Shown here piece by piece: positions 47,915 through 59,780 of a stretch of 64,000 bases of DNA. The stretch lies in assembly GCA_018398575.1 (NCBI GenBank), contig JAGTXZ010000011.1:2294001-2358000 (forward strand), read 5' to 3'. How positions within the stretch are numbered: position 1 is the stretch's first letter; every line of letters begins with the position of its first letter. A program made the position numbers and the translations under genes. The stretch is from Ampelomyces quisqualis (lineage: Eukaryota; Ascomycota; Dothideomycetes; Pleosporales; Phaeosphaeriaceae). The notes beneath the pieces are model-generated. The model did not search any database. It had not been told where the DNA came from and saw only the letters and a program-made list of their open reading frames with translations.

Positions 47915-48101
47915 TGTTATAGGCTAGCCTGCAAAGATAGAATAATAAGGTGCTAGAAAGAGTTATATTCCTTAAGCTTCTCTACTAGTTATAGAAGAGG
48001 TTTATATACCCTCTGTGCGTGCTAGTCTATAAAGAGGTAGTAAGGCTAGACTAAGCTCTTCCTAAAAAGGCAAAGGGCTAGGTAAAGCCTCGCCTATTAC
48101 A
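47915..48101 (-). repeat. Element C1 5' LTR (187 bp)
   Basis: Gap-free partner of 41560-41746; ends CGCCTATTACA and is followed by GATAG. Confidence 0.95.
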
Positions 48102-49501
48102 GATAGAAAGAACTATTTTAGATATAATAGTCTTCTTTCTCCTATAGAGTGTTGCGTTGTTGTATATTAAAGTAGACAGTAGCTAGCACTATAGCTTAAT
48201 ATAAAATAGTAGGTATAGTAAGAAAAGAATTATAAGAATAAGAGTACTTAGATATCTAAATAAACTGTAACTTATCTGTATCTAGTTAAATCTTAAATTG
48301 TCTTAACTATTAGAAGCTAAGTATATAATTTTAAGACCTAAGAATAAAGATAAGGAATAGATAGTTTAGAATCTTTTAGCTATTAATATTTAAGTGCAGT
48401 TAAATATATTAAATAACTAAAGAAGTAATCTAATCTTTAAAGCTGCGTACCTAAACCTAAAAGGAGAGCTTTTAGATAGGTTGCTGTAAAACTTTAGAAA
48501 CAGATAAAATAATTTATAAATTTAAAAATAGGAAACTTTAGGCACTAGTGTTAACAAGAGTATTAAGGCATAAACTAATACCTTAGTTATAAAGAAGTGT
48601 ATGTAAAAGAAAATAGAGGCTGCAAAACAAATAAGATAGGTTAAGGTAAGATAAATTATAACAGCTTAGGCCTAAGAAAAGGTTTTTTTTTAGGCGCTTC
48701 TGTTTTTTATATAATACACTTCTTAGTTAGGTTGCTCTTAAGCATCTTTATACTTATCTACTTCTATAGCTTTAATCTAACGTACACAAGGCTTTATGCA
48801 ATTACTAGAGTAGTGTTTTAGCTTACTATAATTATAGCAACTACTAGAAGTCTTCTATTAGTTAGGTTTAGAAGTTTTACTAAGAAGACATATAGTTATT
48901 AAATAATAGCCTAGCGCAGAAGTTATTAGGGCGCTAGAGGTAGTTATCTAATTTGGCTCTAAAGTAGATTATAGGGCTAGCCTAATAGGTAACTTAGAGG
49001 TAGCTATTAATATACTTAGGTGTAAATTGTTCTTCTACTCTATATTATAGGTAGTAAGGTGTTCTACTATCTAATTAAATAAGTTTCTCTATTAGTGCTT
49101 AAACCCTAGGTTAGGGGCTTATAGTTCTAGCCTAATCTTTGTCTATAAGTAGTAAAACTACTCTAAAGAGAGTACTTGTCCCTTAACTACAGAACTTAGA
49201 AACCTAGCTTTAAACAAGGAGAACGTTTTCTTCTTTGTTATCTGCAATTAATTAAATGCTATATAGCTTTTAGCTACCTTATTGCCTGTAATAAAGTAGG
49301 ACTTAAGTAGCTTAATTATTTGCTTAGCGTTCTAGAATTACTCTTAATTAGTATCTAATAGATATTAAGGCTTAGATAGCCCTTAGCTAGTTCTGTAGTA
49401 TAACCTTATACTAAGGCTATACGTTGTCTTTTAGTCTAATAGTAATCTAAGTTAATTTTAAGTTAATCTTAAATAGAAGCCTGCTATTAGCAGAAGGTAC
49501 G

Positions 49502-50341
49502 TTAGGAAAATTTAAGATTAATCTAATCAGCCCAATTGCCGCGACCCGCGGCGGCCCGACAGCGATACTGTCTACCAGACAATTTGCCAAAGTCGCCCTA
49601 CTTACTTCTGGTCGCTAGCAACCTGACAGCAACCTGACAGCAACCTAACAGAGTTGCCAGATCTGACAGAGTCGCCAGTGTCGCCAATGTCGCCAATTTT
49701 ACTCACGTGACTGTATTGCTGTATTTTCATGATTACGTAAGTAACCTAAAAATACAAAATATAGAGCGGAATTCCCTCTTAAAAATGCACTATTCAGAAT
49801 TTTTGTAGCTGCTCTAGTCATTGAGATATAGCGCGTTGAAGTTATAAACTTTTTTAAAAAAACTTTAAGTATGTTCAACACAATAGATCTACGCACCCCC
49901 TATATAATATACTATAATAAAATGTCCTAAAGTAAAATCTGCACTTTAGTTACTATTTCTTTAATAAAAAATATAATATATTATCTAGTTAAAGTGCTAG
50001 AGCTTTAGCAAAAACAAGCCTTGGCAAAGAACTTTAAAACTCTACAAACTTTACTGCCTTGCATCTCAACAACAAGAGCAGCTATAAGAAATCTAAAAAG
50101 TATGTTTTAAAGAGAAAATCAAGCTCTATATTTTTGGTTTTTAGGATAATGACGTAATGGCGCGGGTGGGGCAGGTGGGTCCAGTAGATCAGGCAGATTA
50201 ATTTGAGCGTTTCAGTCTAATTAGGCGGCCAGAACAAATAGGGAACCCTAGGGACAGTCAAGTACGGTCGAGAACCGTCTGGTCGACTGTTCTGACAGTG
50301 TCGCCAATGTCGCGGATGTTGCTAACGTTGTATTTTCCTGA
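49502..50341. mobile_element. Non-autonomous TIR element, copy 2 (840 bp), weakly RIP-mutated
   Basis: Inverted relative to copy 1. Ends TTAGGAAAAT and ATTTTCCTGA; unmutated TIR is probably TCAGGAAAAT. Subterminal repeats include cagcaacctga repeated at about 49623-49655 and tgtcgccaa words on both sides (about 49665-49700, 50298-50318). The surrounding element B is strongly TA-converted, but this insert keeps CA, TG and GC-rich ends. The empty site is seen in the left B copy near 32490. The target duplication is short (probably CG). No transposase frame is present; superfamily not assigned. Confidence 0.85.
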
Positions 50342-51050
50342 CGTAAGATCTTTTCTATTACTAAGATTGTCTATATTAGGCATCTTCTTAGATTATTAAA
50401 GTTAGTAAGAGCCTTTATAGCAATATAAGTGTTCTAATATAGAGCTGTTAGATAAATAGTAGGGTGCAAAAGAGTTCTAAGAGGTTTTAGTAGTAGGTAG
50501 AGGCTTGTCTAGTTCTACTAATAGAGTTAGTCCTTTCTTAAGGAAATAAATTTCTACTAACACCTATTTTAATTCTTATTGTAATTAATTAACTTCTATT
50601 TACGTAGGAGTTGGAATTTGTAAAGCTCTAGGCTAAGGTCTCTCTTTAGATTTCTTAGTGTCTAACTTTTTTGTTTTAGCGCTCTGTTACTAGGTTGTAA
50701 CAGTTAATATAGAGTCTTTTTAAGATCTTTTAGGTACTAGTGTAGCTTTTGGGGGAGTTATTAGCGTTGCCTCTAATACTCTTAGGTTGTTAATAGTTTC
50801 TAAGTCTCTATTCTAGCGCTAAACACAACTTTTACTAAAGTAATCCTAACTGTTATATTAATAAGAAGATCTAAACCTAAAAGCTTTAGCTATTAGAAGA
50901 TCTAAGGGATCCTAACTGTGTTTAATAGATTTAAGGTTGCAAACAGATCTAATTTAGATATTGTTCTGTGCGTTTTAACGCAATCTTTTAAAAAGTAAAT
51001 TGTAATATTATCTAAATACTATTACTAGTAGGACAAAGTTTTCTTTGTAA

Positions 51051-51545
51051 TGTAACAACGTAGGTAGGTATAGCTATTAGAATTAAATTAGATACATATT
51101 AGAGGCATATAGAAGTGCGTATTATATTAGAGATTCTAGATTAGCTATACACCTATTGTAGTAAAGTAATATAAAAAGTAAGTCTAAAGAGCGCTTAGGA
51201 TACGGCTAAGAGTATAGACAAGATATAATAGCTAAAGAGCTATCGAAGAAGGGATAATAACTAACATAACATAATATACCTAATAATAATATATTTAATT
51301 CTATATTAAATCTAATAGGCCTTAGAGGTAAATAATACTCTACTACACTATAGGTCTTATACAGAAGGACAAGGAAAACTTGTCTTCTATCTAATGCAAT
51401 AGGCTTATATTTATAGTTAAGGTAGCAACTAAGTTAGAGCAGATTTAGAGCGCTTTTAGCACTACTTCTACTATCTCTTATATAATCTGTTACTAAGCCT
51501 TTATAAGGTATTAGATATAGTATATGTTTGTATGTATTTGTTACG
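51051..51545 (-). repeat. Element B LTR, right copy, with nested insert
   Basis: Starts TGTAACAACG on the plus strand. After subtracting the 191-bp insert and its 4-bp duplication it is 300 bp, equal to the left copy. Confidence 0.8.
51157..51347. mobile_element. 191-bp nested element with perfect 7-bp terminal inverted repeats
   Basis: TGTAGTA...TACTACA flanked by CTAT duplications (51153-51156, 51348-51351). The left B LTR has the uninterrupted site near 31660. It could be a solo LTR or a miniature element; TG...CA ends favour a solo LTR. It has no coding capacity and retains CA words (acataacataat). Confidence 0.8.
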
Positions 51546-52290
51546 TTACTATTGCTAATAATAATAGATCTATTAGGCCCTGCGCCTATAGTGCTTATAC
51601 ATAGCTACTAGAAAAGCTACGTTCTAGAACTCTAGGAGAATAATTAGTAATAGAGATTTTTGTTAGAGCTACTCTGTTACTAACTTTATTACTAGCCAAT
51701 TATTATTTAGAGCATTAGGGTTAATTTAGAGCTGTGTTAAGCTTAATTAATAGTTCTAGTCTAGCTATATAATAGGTTTAGATAGAAGTAAAACGCTAGT
51801 AATTACACTCCTCTAACGTTTTCTATAAGAGGCCTAGAGTAGAGTTCTAGCGCGTTAATCTAATTACCTCTTGTGTACACAAACCTTATACTGTACTTAC
51901 TATCCTTACTAAAGATCTAATAGTAGGTTAGCCTATTAGTAGCGTACTTAATTCTAGCTTAAGTATTTGTTAGCAAGAGATTGCCTAAAATAATTAGATT
52001 TGTGCACTTCTTAAAGATAAAGAAGCTAGTGCAGATTTTAATCCTTCTAATAGTAATAGGCACTTTCTATACAATGCCTAAGAACTCTTTAGTTAACCCG
52101 TTTACTACTACTATCTTTGCAGTTCTTATACTCTTTAGTAAAGATATAATTAGAAGTATAGCTTATTCTACTATTTCTCTTTTTATAGTGTTAAGCTTTA
52201 CGCTAGAGTAAATAAGAATAAGAAACTAGGTCTCTTTAATATTAATAAGTACTTTTAGGCACTCTCTTCTAAGGTGCTTTACGTCTAAGG
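51546..52290. other. RIP-affected sequence of unknown origin, left of C2
   Basis: It is continuous with 58843 onward if C2 is removed. A plus frame (51981-52211) is hydrophobic, but the minus strand here gives a longer frame broken only by TAA/TAG (LGLLQKTLEECNYQRFTSIQ near 51.8 kb), so coding, if any, was on the minus strand. No family recognised. Confidence 0.4.
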
Positions 52291-52477
52291 TGTTATAAGC
52301 TAGCCTGCAAAGATAGAATAATAAGGTGCTAGAAAGAGTTGTATTTCTTAAGCTTCTTTACTAGTTACAGAAGGGGTTTATATACCCTCTATGCGTGCTA
52401 GTCTATAAAAAGGTAGTAAAGCTAGACTAAGCTCTTTCTAAGAAGGCAAAGAGCTAGGCAAAGCCTAGCCTATTACA
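52291..52477 (-). repeat. Element C2 3' LTR (187 bp)
   Basis: TGTTATAAGCTAGC...CCTATTACA on the plus strand; same length as the other three C LTRs. Confidence 0.95.
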
Positions 52478-52772
52478 TACCTTTTTACTTACTCTCTTCT
52501 TAATGTAAAAGCCTGCGCTATTGTAGTGTAGCAATTGCGTTGCAAAGGCAGGCTAAAGTTATTCTAGCGCTACTTGTTACCTAGCTGCCTACTGTGCGCG
52601 TGTATTTGTGCGCCTACTATAATTTTGTATTAGCGCTTAGCTAGCTCTATTCTAGTTCTTGCACTACTAACACTATTCTTCTTTAGTCTTCTCTTTTTAC
52701 CTTTAGACTGCGCCTAGACTATATACTAACTGTACCTGCTTTTCTAATAATTAACCTGTTAATTACTTCCTA

Positions 52773-53282
52773 ATGTTGTCTTCTGCGCGCTCTAAGCGCC
52801 TTTTCTCTAACTCTATTATACTCTTAAGGCGCTATTACTATGTAAGCAGTTATAAAGTAACTAGTAACTTTAATAATAAGGCTGCAACACTAAAGCGCGT
52901 GTAGTTTAACTACTTATTATGCATTAAAAAGTGCGCAGTTTGCAGCTGTATTAACTGCGTATAGAATAGTAGCAAAAAGTATAGCTTTTGTTATATAGCA
53001 AAATGCTGTTATAAGTTATTTATAGGCTAGCTCTTTACACATCTAGCCTTTTGCGCAGCTCTTAAGGCCTATAAGCTTGTTACTAATAGTAAGAATACAG
53101 AAGTGTATATTAAGAAGGCTAGCACGCACGCCTTTATATACTTAAAGGCTATAAGTAGTTTCTTAGCTACACCTATTCTATAACTATTCTGCTAACTTAC
53201 TATAGTTCTATAATACTAAGCTTAACTTTAAGGCAGCTTACTAGCTTACTTAGAATAGCAGCGTAACAGCCTTAGCCTTTAG
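52773..53282 (+). pseudogene. C2 antisense frame: Cys-rich domain plus coiled coil
   Basis: 510-nt counterpart of the C1 frame, 296 bp inside the 3' LTR. It keeps cysteines that C1 lost: LLCIKKCAVCSCINCV, and YIAKCCYKLFIG. Comparing the two copies reconstructs which Tyr codons were Cys. All stops are TAA/TAG. Confidence 0.65.
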
Positions 53283-53949
53283 CTCTACCTCTAATACTCT
53301 ATTGTTATCTCTTGTTATTGCAACGCCTAGCTACAGGAACTAGGTAAATAACCTAGTTTCTACTCTAAACATATTAGGCTAAGGTATGCAGAAGATAATA
53401 GCGTTGCAGCGCAAGATTATAGCTAACCAGAACGTATATAGTAGCTAGCCTGTCTTCTATTTACAAAAGTACTAACTAGAGTCTACGTTAGGCTCTTTTC
53501 TATGCTACTCTTACTACTACTTTTATTCTTTTCTACTTTAAGCTGCGCGCAGCGTTACCCTTAGGCTTTAGCAATAACCTTCTAGGCCTAGCCTGTTACT
53601 ACTATTACTACTCTATGTTCTCTAATAATAATAAGTTACTCTTTAGCAGAGACTAGTCCTAAGCTAGTGTAGTTCTGTTGTACCTTTAGGTTAATTTCTT
53701 AAAGTCTACTATAGAAGCCTAGCTGTCTCCTAGGCAGCTGCTCTTTAAGGCTAAAAAATAAACCTTCTATAGCTTATACAGCTCTAAATTTTTTTGCCTG
53801 CTGTTTTTTAAGTAATGTTGCTTTATAAATGCTTTGTCTTTTTACATTTAAATATGTAAAGTGCTTTTATATTTAAAAAGTTCTTCTTAGAGTGCTATAA
53901 TAGTATCATCTATCTCTTCTACTTAACTAGCACTTGTCTCTTATTGCAG

Positions 53950-56900
53950 CTGCGTATGTTTTTCTCTTAAAGAATTTCTTCTACTTTCTATTTGCGCAGA
54001 TTTTTATCCTTGTCCTCTAGTTCTAAGGCTAGTCCTAGTCTAGAGTCTTAAAGGACTTAGCTTAAAAGTAAATCTTCTAAAGCTAGTTTAATAAAGTTAA
54101 CGTGTACTGTTTTATGCAGGCTTCTAAGTAAATCTAGAGTAACTATAAGTAGAGATAGGACAGCAACTACAGTGTACTTAACCTGCAGCTAGTCTAACTT
54201 TCTACTTTTTTACATAGTTTTAACGTTTCTTATAAAAAACTATACTCTATCTCTAACCTAATACTAACGTGCTAGTTAGCGTACTTAATCTCTAGCCTTC
54301 TATTGCTTTTGCTAGGTATATAAGATTACTGCTTAGGCTATTTCTATCTCTTTCTGCAAGTAGCGCACAAACTAGACTACTCTTCTCTTTACTGTTATAA
54401 GTAATAGCTTTAGAATATTACTAGGCTAAATTAGCAGTATATTATACCTATTAAGTAGTAAGTTTAGGCTTACACTAGTAACAGAAGAGTTTCTATTGTT
54501 TAGCGCTAGATAGCAAGCTGCAAGGCATTAGAGCTAATTTATATAGAAGAAATTTACTATAACCTTAAAGACAGATTGCACTTCTTAGTTTACTAATTCT
54601 ATACTACTATCTGTTTAAGAGTCATATACTGTAGATAAGAGTTATTTAACGCCTATAAGTTTGTACAGCGTTTTCTAAAAGTTCCTTAGCTAGTCTAAGC
54701 TGCAGTTGCTAATTATACTACTTAGAAACCTATAAAACTACTACTAGACTTCCTTAAATTGCTTTGCGCAATCCTTAGCCTTTATAGAACACATAGCTTC
54801 TAGCTATACGTACTTAAACAGCCTATTTATAATAACTAAGAGAAATTAAAAGAAGGTTGTGTAAGCTTGTAGAAGGTTTACTATAAAATCTATTAAGATT
54901 TAGGCCTAGTATTAATCTGCAAGTAGAATAGGCTGCAAGAGACTTTGCCTTTAGAGCTAAAACACATGTGCTCTGTAGTAGTAGTAGTAGTTACAGACAA
55001 ATTAAGTAATATCTACAGCTATTCTGTTCTAATAATAGTCTTAACGCAGGATTTAAAACGTCTTATTTTTACTTAAGTAGCTAGCTAAGTTTAAGTTATA
55101 TGCTTACTAAATAACTATTATAGTAAGTAGCTCTTACCTTAGTAGCTATATTACGCCTCTCTACTAAAGCGCAGTATGCGTAGAGACGTTACAGTTACTA
55201 ACTTGTTAATTTGTCTTAGCTTCTAATAAAAATACTCTAGCGCTCTAGTGTACTACTTACAGATAGGCTTAATATATCTTATCTTAGCGCATAGCCTTAT
55301 TCTAAAGCTCTTGCATGTGCTAGTCTAAGAAGAGAAGATCTCTTAGAGAAAGTAAACAGTCTCTCTTATAGGGCTGTGTAGACGCAGACTAGATAGAAAG
55401 TAGAGTTATAACGCGCTCTAGTTGCAGTATATAACTCTGCGCATTTTGCTTACACTAGCTTAGCACATCTAAATAAGTAGTAAGGCGCTCTAAGTAGTAC
55501 TAAAAGTAAAAGCAGAATTTAAATAGTAGTTCTAACTAATGTTATTATTGCTCTATAAGCAATTGCGTAGTTATAAAGTATTTTAGATTCTTATAGTCTA
55601 TAAGAATAGTAAACAGCTTATAAACACTTTAAAGCTCTAGTATTTATACTTTAAGGTATTTAATAACTACTGTAAGCTTTTTGTTATAAATAGTATAGTT
55701 ATGTTATACTAGTAATAAGAATGTAGAGTAGTATGCAATAGAGTAAAGCACTCTATTAATGTCCTGCAAAAAGTACTCTTTAAGAGCACTTCTAAAGCTA
55801 TCTACTTCTACTACTATAAGCTGCGTAAGGTCCTACTAAGTTAGGACTAGTTTAGAGCTAAAGACACGCTTTAAGTAGTTAAACGCGTATTACGCTTTAG
55901 TTGTCTATAAAAAGGCAGTATTCTTCTTTATTAACGCATGCAAAGAAGCTGCAACGCTAAAGAAATTTAGTATAAAGTTTCTATAGAAGTTAGTAAACTT
56001 AAGAAAACTCTAGACTTCTTAAGAGAATATTAGAGGCTTCTATTCTATAATAGCCTATACTTTAGCAGGGTTTAGCTAGACAGCCTATTCTACCTTAATA
56101 ACATATCTTAAATACTTAACTATCTTTGTTACAAAAGTACACTTCTTAAAGTCTAAGTACAAACAGGCGTCTTAGAAAAGTTAGAAGACCTATTGCACCT
56201 TACTATAGTAATCTTTAAGTAAACTACTAGAGTAGATAAGTACGTTATCTAGGTATACTATAGCAAAGTCCCCTAGCGTTTCTTTAAGAGTAGCATTAAT
56301 ATAACGCTAAAAAGAAGAGAGTGCACTAAAAAGTTCTATAGAATAGACAAGCTACTTAAAGAAGCTAAAGCGTGTGCAAAATGCTATAAAGTGCTTATCT
56401 TCTACTGCAACTCTTATCTAGTAAAAGGCTAAGCAAATATTAACCTTTGTAAACTACGTTGTCTAAGAAAGTATACAAAAAGTTTCTTTAATTAATAAAA
56501 GTAGGTATTAATCTACCTTTGTAATTTTGTTTAGAGCCTAGTAGTTAACACAAAGGCACTATACACCTAAAGCCTTCTTTACTAGTAGGACTAGAGCTCT
56601 TGCTATAGAGAAGCTAGCGCAGATCTAGCCTTTATCTAAAAGGTCTGTAACTTACTGTTACAGCTCTATTAGCTAATTGCGCAGCATAGAGTATAATAGA
56701 CTCTAAGAGAAGTCTAAAGTCTTCTTATCTTTACTTAGTTAGAGTTAGATGTAATAGTCTATCTAGCTTCTATGCAAAAGCAGACTAAAGGCAGAGTGTT
56801 TGTTAAAAATATCTATAAAGTCTAAGATCTGTAGCAAAAGTAAAGTTATTAATATCTACTTCTTAGGTAACTTGCTTAATATATTTGTTATAGCATAAAT

Positions 56901-58600
56901 ACTAGTTACAGCAAATATTGTGCAGCGCTTTTATAACTTAGAATAGTTATAAAACTTCTATATTGCCTTAGTAGCGCTAATCTCTTTTAGGAGTAGTAGA
57001 ATAGTGCAGTAGGCCTTTTCCTTTACTAGTAGGTTTCTAGCTTACCTAATAGTTATTATACTGTTAGTTGCATAAATAGCTACTTCTTTACAGGCTAGCT
57101 ATAGTTTCTCTAGGATTAAGTTGTAAGTAAGGCTAGAAACTAAGTAGGTAACTAATTGTAATTGCTAACTATTAATATTATAGTCTAAGAACGCAATTTA
57201 AGTAATTAGTATAGGCGTACTATTTGTAGCAGCCTGCTTTAGGCGTTGTAGCAGAATATTAGTAGTGTGTACCTTTATCCTATCTACTAGCGCAGCGTTA
57301 ATAGCGCTGTAACACTTATATTCTATATCTACTAAGGCGTTAATATTAGTAGCGCTGTCTAGTAATAGTAGAATAAGAAATAGGTTGCTATTAAGATAGT
57401 TAAGTAGCGTTTCTTGTTCCCTGTCTCCTTTACTAACGCTATCTAAGGAGCGCCTCTATCTCTCTAAGAAGGTAGAAGCTACTAGTTTTTTAAAATCTTT
57501 ATTAGGGCTTCTTTGCTGCGCAAAGCGCTAATAGCGTAGATCTATACTATATTTAGATAGCCCTGCACATAGTGTCCTTACTTACTGTAATACGTGTCTA
57601 AATTACTATTACAACGCTGCTTATAGAGCTTCTTAGAGACTTAGTTTTTTAACTAAAGTTAGCCTGCACTATTTGCTGACTAGGCCTTAACCTATTTTTT
57701 TGTTCCTAAACCTATACTAACTGCAGACACTGTTACTATCTTAACGTCTTTGTCTAAGTCTCTTTTTGCCTAGGTCTTTCCTTTTGTGTATAAGTGTTAA
57801 TGCGCTTTAATAGCTGTAGTTTCTAGGTTAATTGCAATAGATTAATATTCTGCTACTACTTAGTTGTAATTAGTACAGGAAACGCTGTAGTAAAGAGTAA
57901 CTTGTTACAGAAAGTAATTTAAGGCGCGTTGTAATTTATTAAGTTGCTGTTTATTGTTTTATATTACCTTTCTATATTATAAGAAAAGAGACTTAAAGCG
58001 TAAGAAGAAGTTAGCAAAAAACTTCTTCTTAGCCTAGTACAGCTCTTCTAAAACTGCTTAAGCACGTTCTTTACTATACTTATCTCTATAGCAGAAATTA
58101 AGATATTTTATAAAGTTTATAGAGTTCTAATTGCCTGCTTCTTCTCTACTAGCGTAGTAGAGGGCAACTTCTTGTTAGACCTTTAGCAACAAGTTAGCCT
58201 AAATAAAGGCCTATTAGTTCTAGGCGCTTCTAATAAAAGCAGAGTTAGTCTTAAGCTTATAGGTTATAGTAACCTTTTAGGCAGTAAAGTAGAACTTGTT
58301 GCCTAAAAGCAGGTTGCCTAGAGGTAGTAGCTTGCGTTAGACTAGAAGAAAAGTAAAAGTAGTAAGTGTTAAATTTCTAGTAGTTTGCGCGTTATAAAGT
58401 GCTAAAGAGAAGTTTAGCGTAAGAGCTAAAGAGAAGGAAGAGAAGTTTGTAAGTTAAGTAACAAGAGACTAGAGTACTGTCCCTAGAGCGTTAATTTAGT
58501 TCTCTATAGCTTAAAAGTAACTGTCTAACAGAGTACAGTAAGCCTAAAGGTTAGTTTAAGACTCTTGCTCTTTAGGCTCTAACTTAGTGTTAGAATATTA
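53950..58600 (-). pseudogene. C2 gag-pol relic (gypsy type)
   Basis: Same domain order and positions as in C1. The RT active-site region (YLDN-type) is near 56230-56270 on the minus strand. It is broken by TAA/TAG; several codons differ from C1 only by C-to-T or G-to-A. Confidence 0.75.
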
Positions 58601-58650
58601 GTTAGATAGAGCTATTCTATAGTTATTGTTGTATTAGAAAGGAATACAAT

Positions 58651-58837
58651 TGTTATAGGCTAGCCTGCAAAGATAGAATAATAAGGTGCTAGAAAGAGTT
58701 ATATTCTTTAAGCTTCTCTACTAGTTATAGGAGGGGTTTATATACCCTCTGTGCGTGCTAGTCTATAAAAAGGTAGTAAGGCTAGACTAAGCTCTTTCTA
58801 AGAAGGCAAAGAGCTAGGCAAAGCCTAGCCTATTATA
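58651..58837 (-). repeat. Element C2 5' LTR (187 bp)
   Basis: Partner of 52291-52477, followed by TAAGG. Confidence 0.95.
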
Positions 58838-58842
58838 TAAGG

Positions 58843-59780
58843 CTTTATTATACTCTCTCTAATAGTAAGTAGGCTTACAAAAGTTCTTATTAGTAGTAAG
58901 CTTAAGGCCTAGTTCTTTATTACGCTAGATATATCTTTTAATCTAGCTAATCTTTAAGTCTAACTAGTATTTAGTATTAATATTAAAGTATTTACTTACT
59001 TTTCTATTTACTATCTTAACTAGCACGTAGTCTAGAAGTAAGCCCTAGGTTAGTAAGTTAACACTAGTTCTTATTATAGGTTAGTCTTTATTTAAGTCCT
59101 TATTAGTGCTTTTAACTATTATATAGCGTATTAGAGTAACTAAAAGGTTCTTAAACTTAGCTAGCGTGTAGCTTACCCAAAACAGTTTTTTCTTAACCTT
59201 TAGTATATTGCTAATAACAGTCTTAAGTAGTAACAGAACTAGAGTGTTAAAAATACGCTAGATAACTAATTAAGTGTTAGCCTTAAATTTCTAGACTAGA
59301 CACTACTTCTTTAGATTTTTTTCTTTTATTCTACAGCGTAGGTAGGCTTTAACAGCTCTTTAGTTAGTTAGGTAACATCTTCTATTTCTATATCTCCTAA
59401 TCTCTTATTACTTGCAAATTAAACTAAGTAGTCTTACCCTAACTTCTTGCTTATAAAGTAGCTATTATATCTGTCTCTATAACCTTTTAAGTACAGGATC
59501 TTATTAACTAGTGTAATAGGCTACTGCCTAGAAAATCTCTTAGTTACGTAAAAAAACCTTAGGTCCTAGAATAAGAGAACCTAGCACCTTCTGCGCCAGA
59601 GCACTGCAAAAGGTCTAGAGCCTAGAACCAAATACTACTCTAGACTAGAACCTAAATACTGCTTTAGACTAGAACTCTTAGGGTTTAGATAGCTACTATA
59701 AAATCCCTAGGACCTAGTATTAGCTATAAGTATTAAATTTACAACCTTTATATTTAGTAACTACTCTAAGAGTTAGCCCT
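58843..59780. other. RIP-affected sequence between C2 and gag of element F
   Basis: No domain recognised. From about 59560 short words such as tagaacct and ctaggacc recur (59600-59720), which may be part of an LTR or leader of element F. The left portion continues from 51546-52290 if C2 is removed. Confidence 0.4.

Larger units (their letters stand above)
41560..48101 (-). mobile_element. Element C1: Ty3/gypsy retrotransposon, minus strand, complete but RIP-degenerate
   Basis: 6542 bp with 187-bp LTRs (41560-41746, 47915-48101) and perfect 5-bp target duplications GATAG (41555-41559, 48102-48106). RT lies on the minus strand at about 45.8-45.5 kb. It inserted in the right copy of element B. 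A plus-strand Cys-rich frame starts 295 bp inside the 3' LTR. The sequence after the left LTR does not look like a usual tRNA 3'-end primer site, nor does the one before the right LTR. Confidence 0.95.
41450..51545 (-). mobile_element. Element B, right copy (inverted), interrupted by C1 and smaller insertions
   Basis: After removal of C1 (41560-48101 plus duplication), the TIR element (49502-50341) and the 191-bp insert (51157-51347), this is the reverse complement of 31466-33998: LTR at 51545-51051, then gag running leftwards, ending at 41450 next to the element D LTR. It therefore faces the left copy tail to tail. It lacks pol and a 3' LTR. Confidence 0.75.
52291..58837 (-). mobile_element. 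Element C2: second full copy of gypsy element C, minus strand
   Basis: 6547 bp, 187-bp LTRs at 52291-52477 and 58651-58837, perfect 5-bp duplications TAAGG (52286-52290, 58838-58842). It is colinear with C1 over its whole length, with the same orientation and the same RIP style but different mutated sites. The RT core is at about 56.5-56.2 kb. Confidence 0.95.

Noticed and set aside
49600..49700. Short regular repeats resembling a CRISPR array
   Set aside because: Fungal nuclear DNA; repeats are 11-bp units without spacers and sit in the ends of a TIR element.
49699..49896. 65-codon frame in TIR copy 2
   Set aside because: No counterpart frame in copy 1 and no transposase features.
51981..52211. 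76-codon hydrophobic frame
   Set aside because: Lies in RIP-affected DNA; the opposite strand shows a longer frame broken only by TAA/TAG, so this is probably a shadow.
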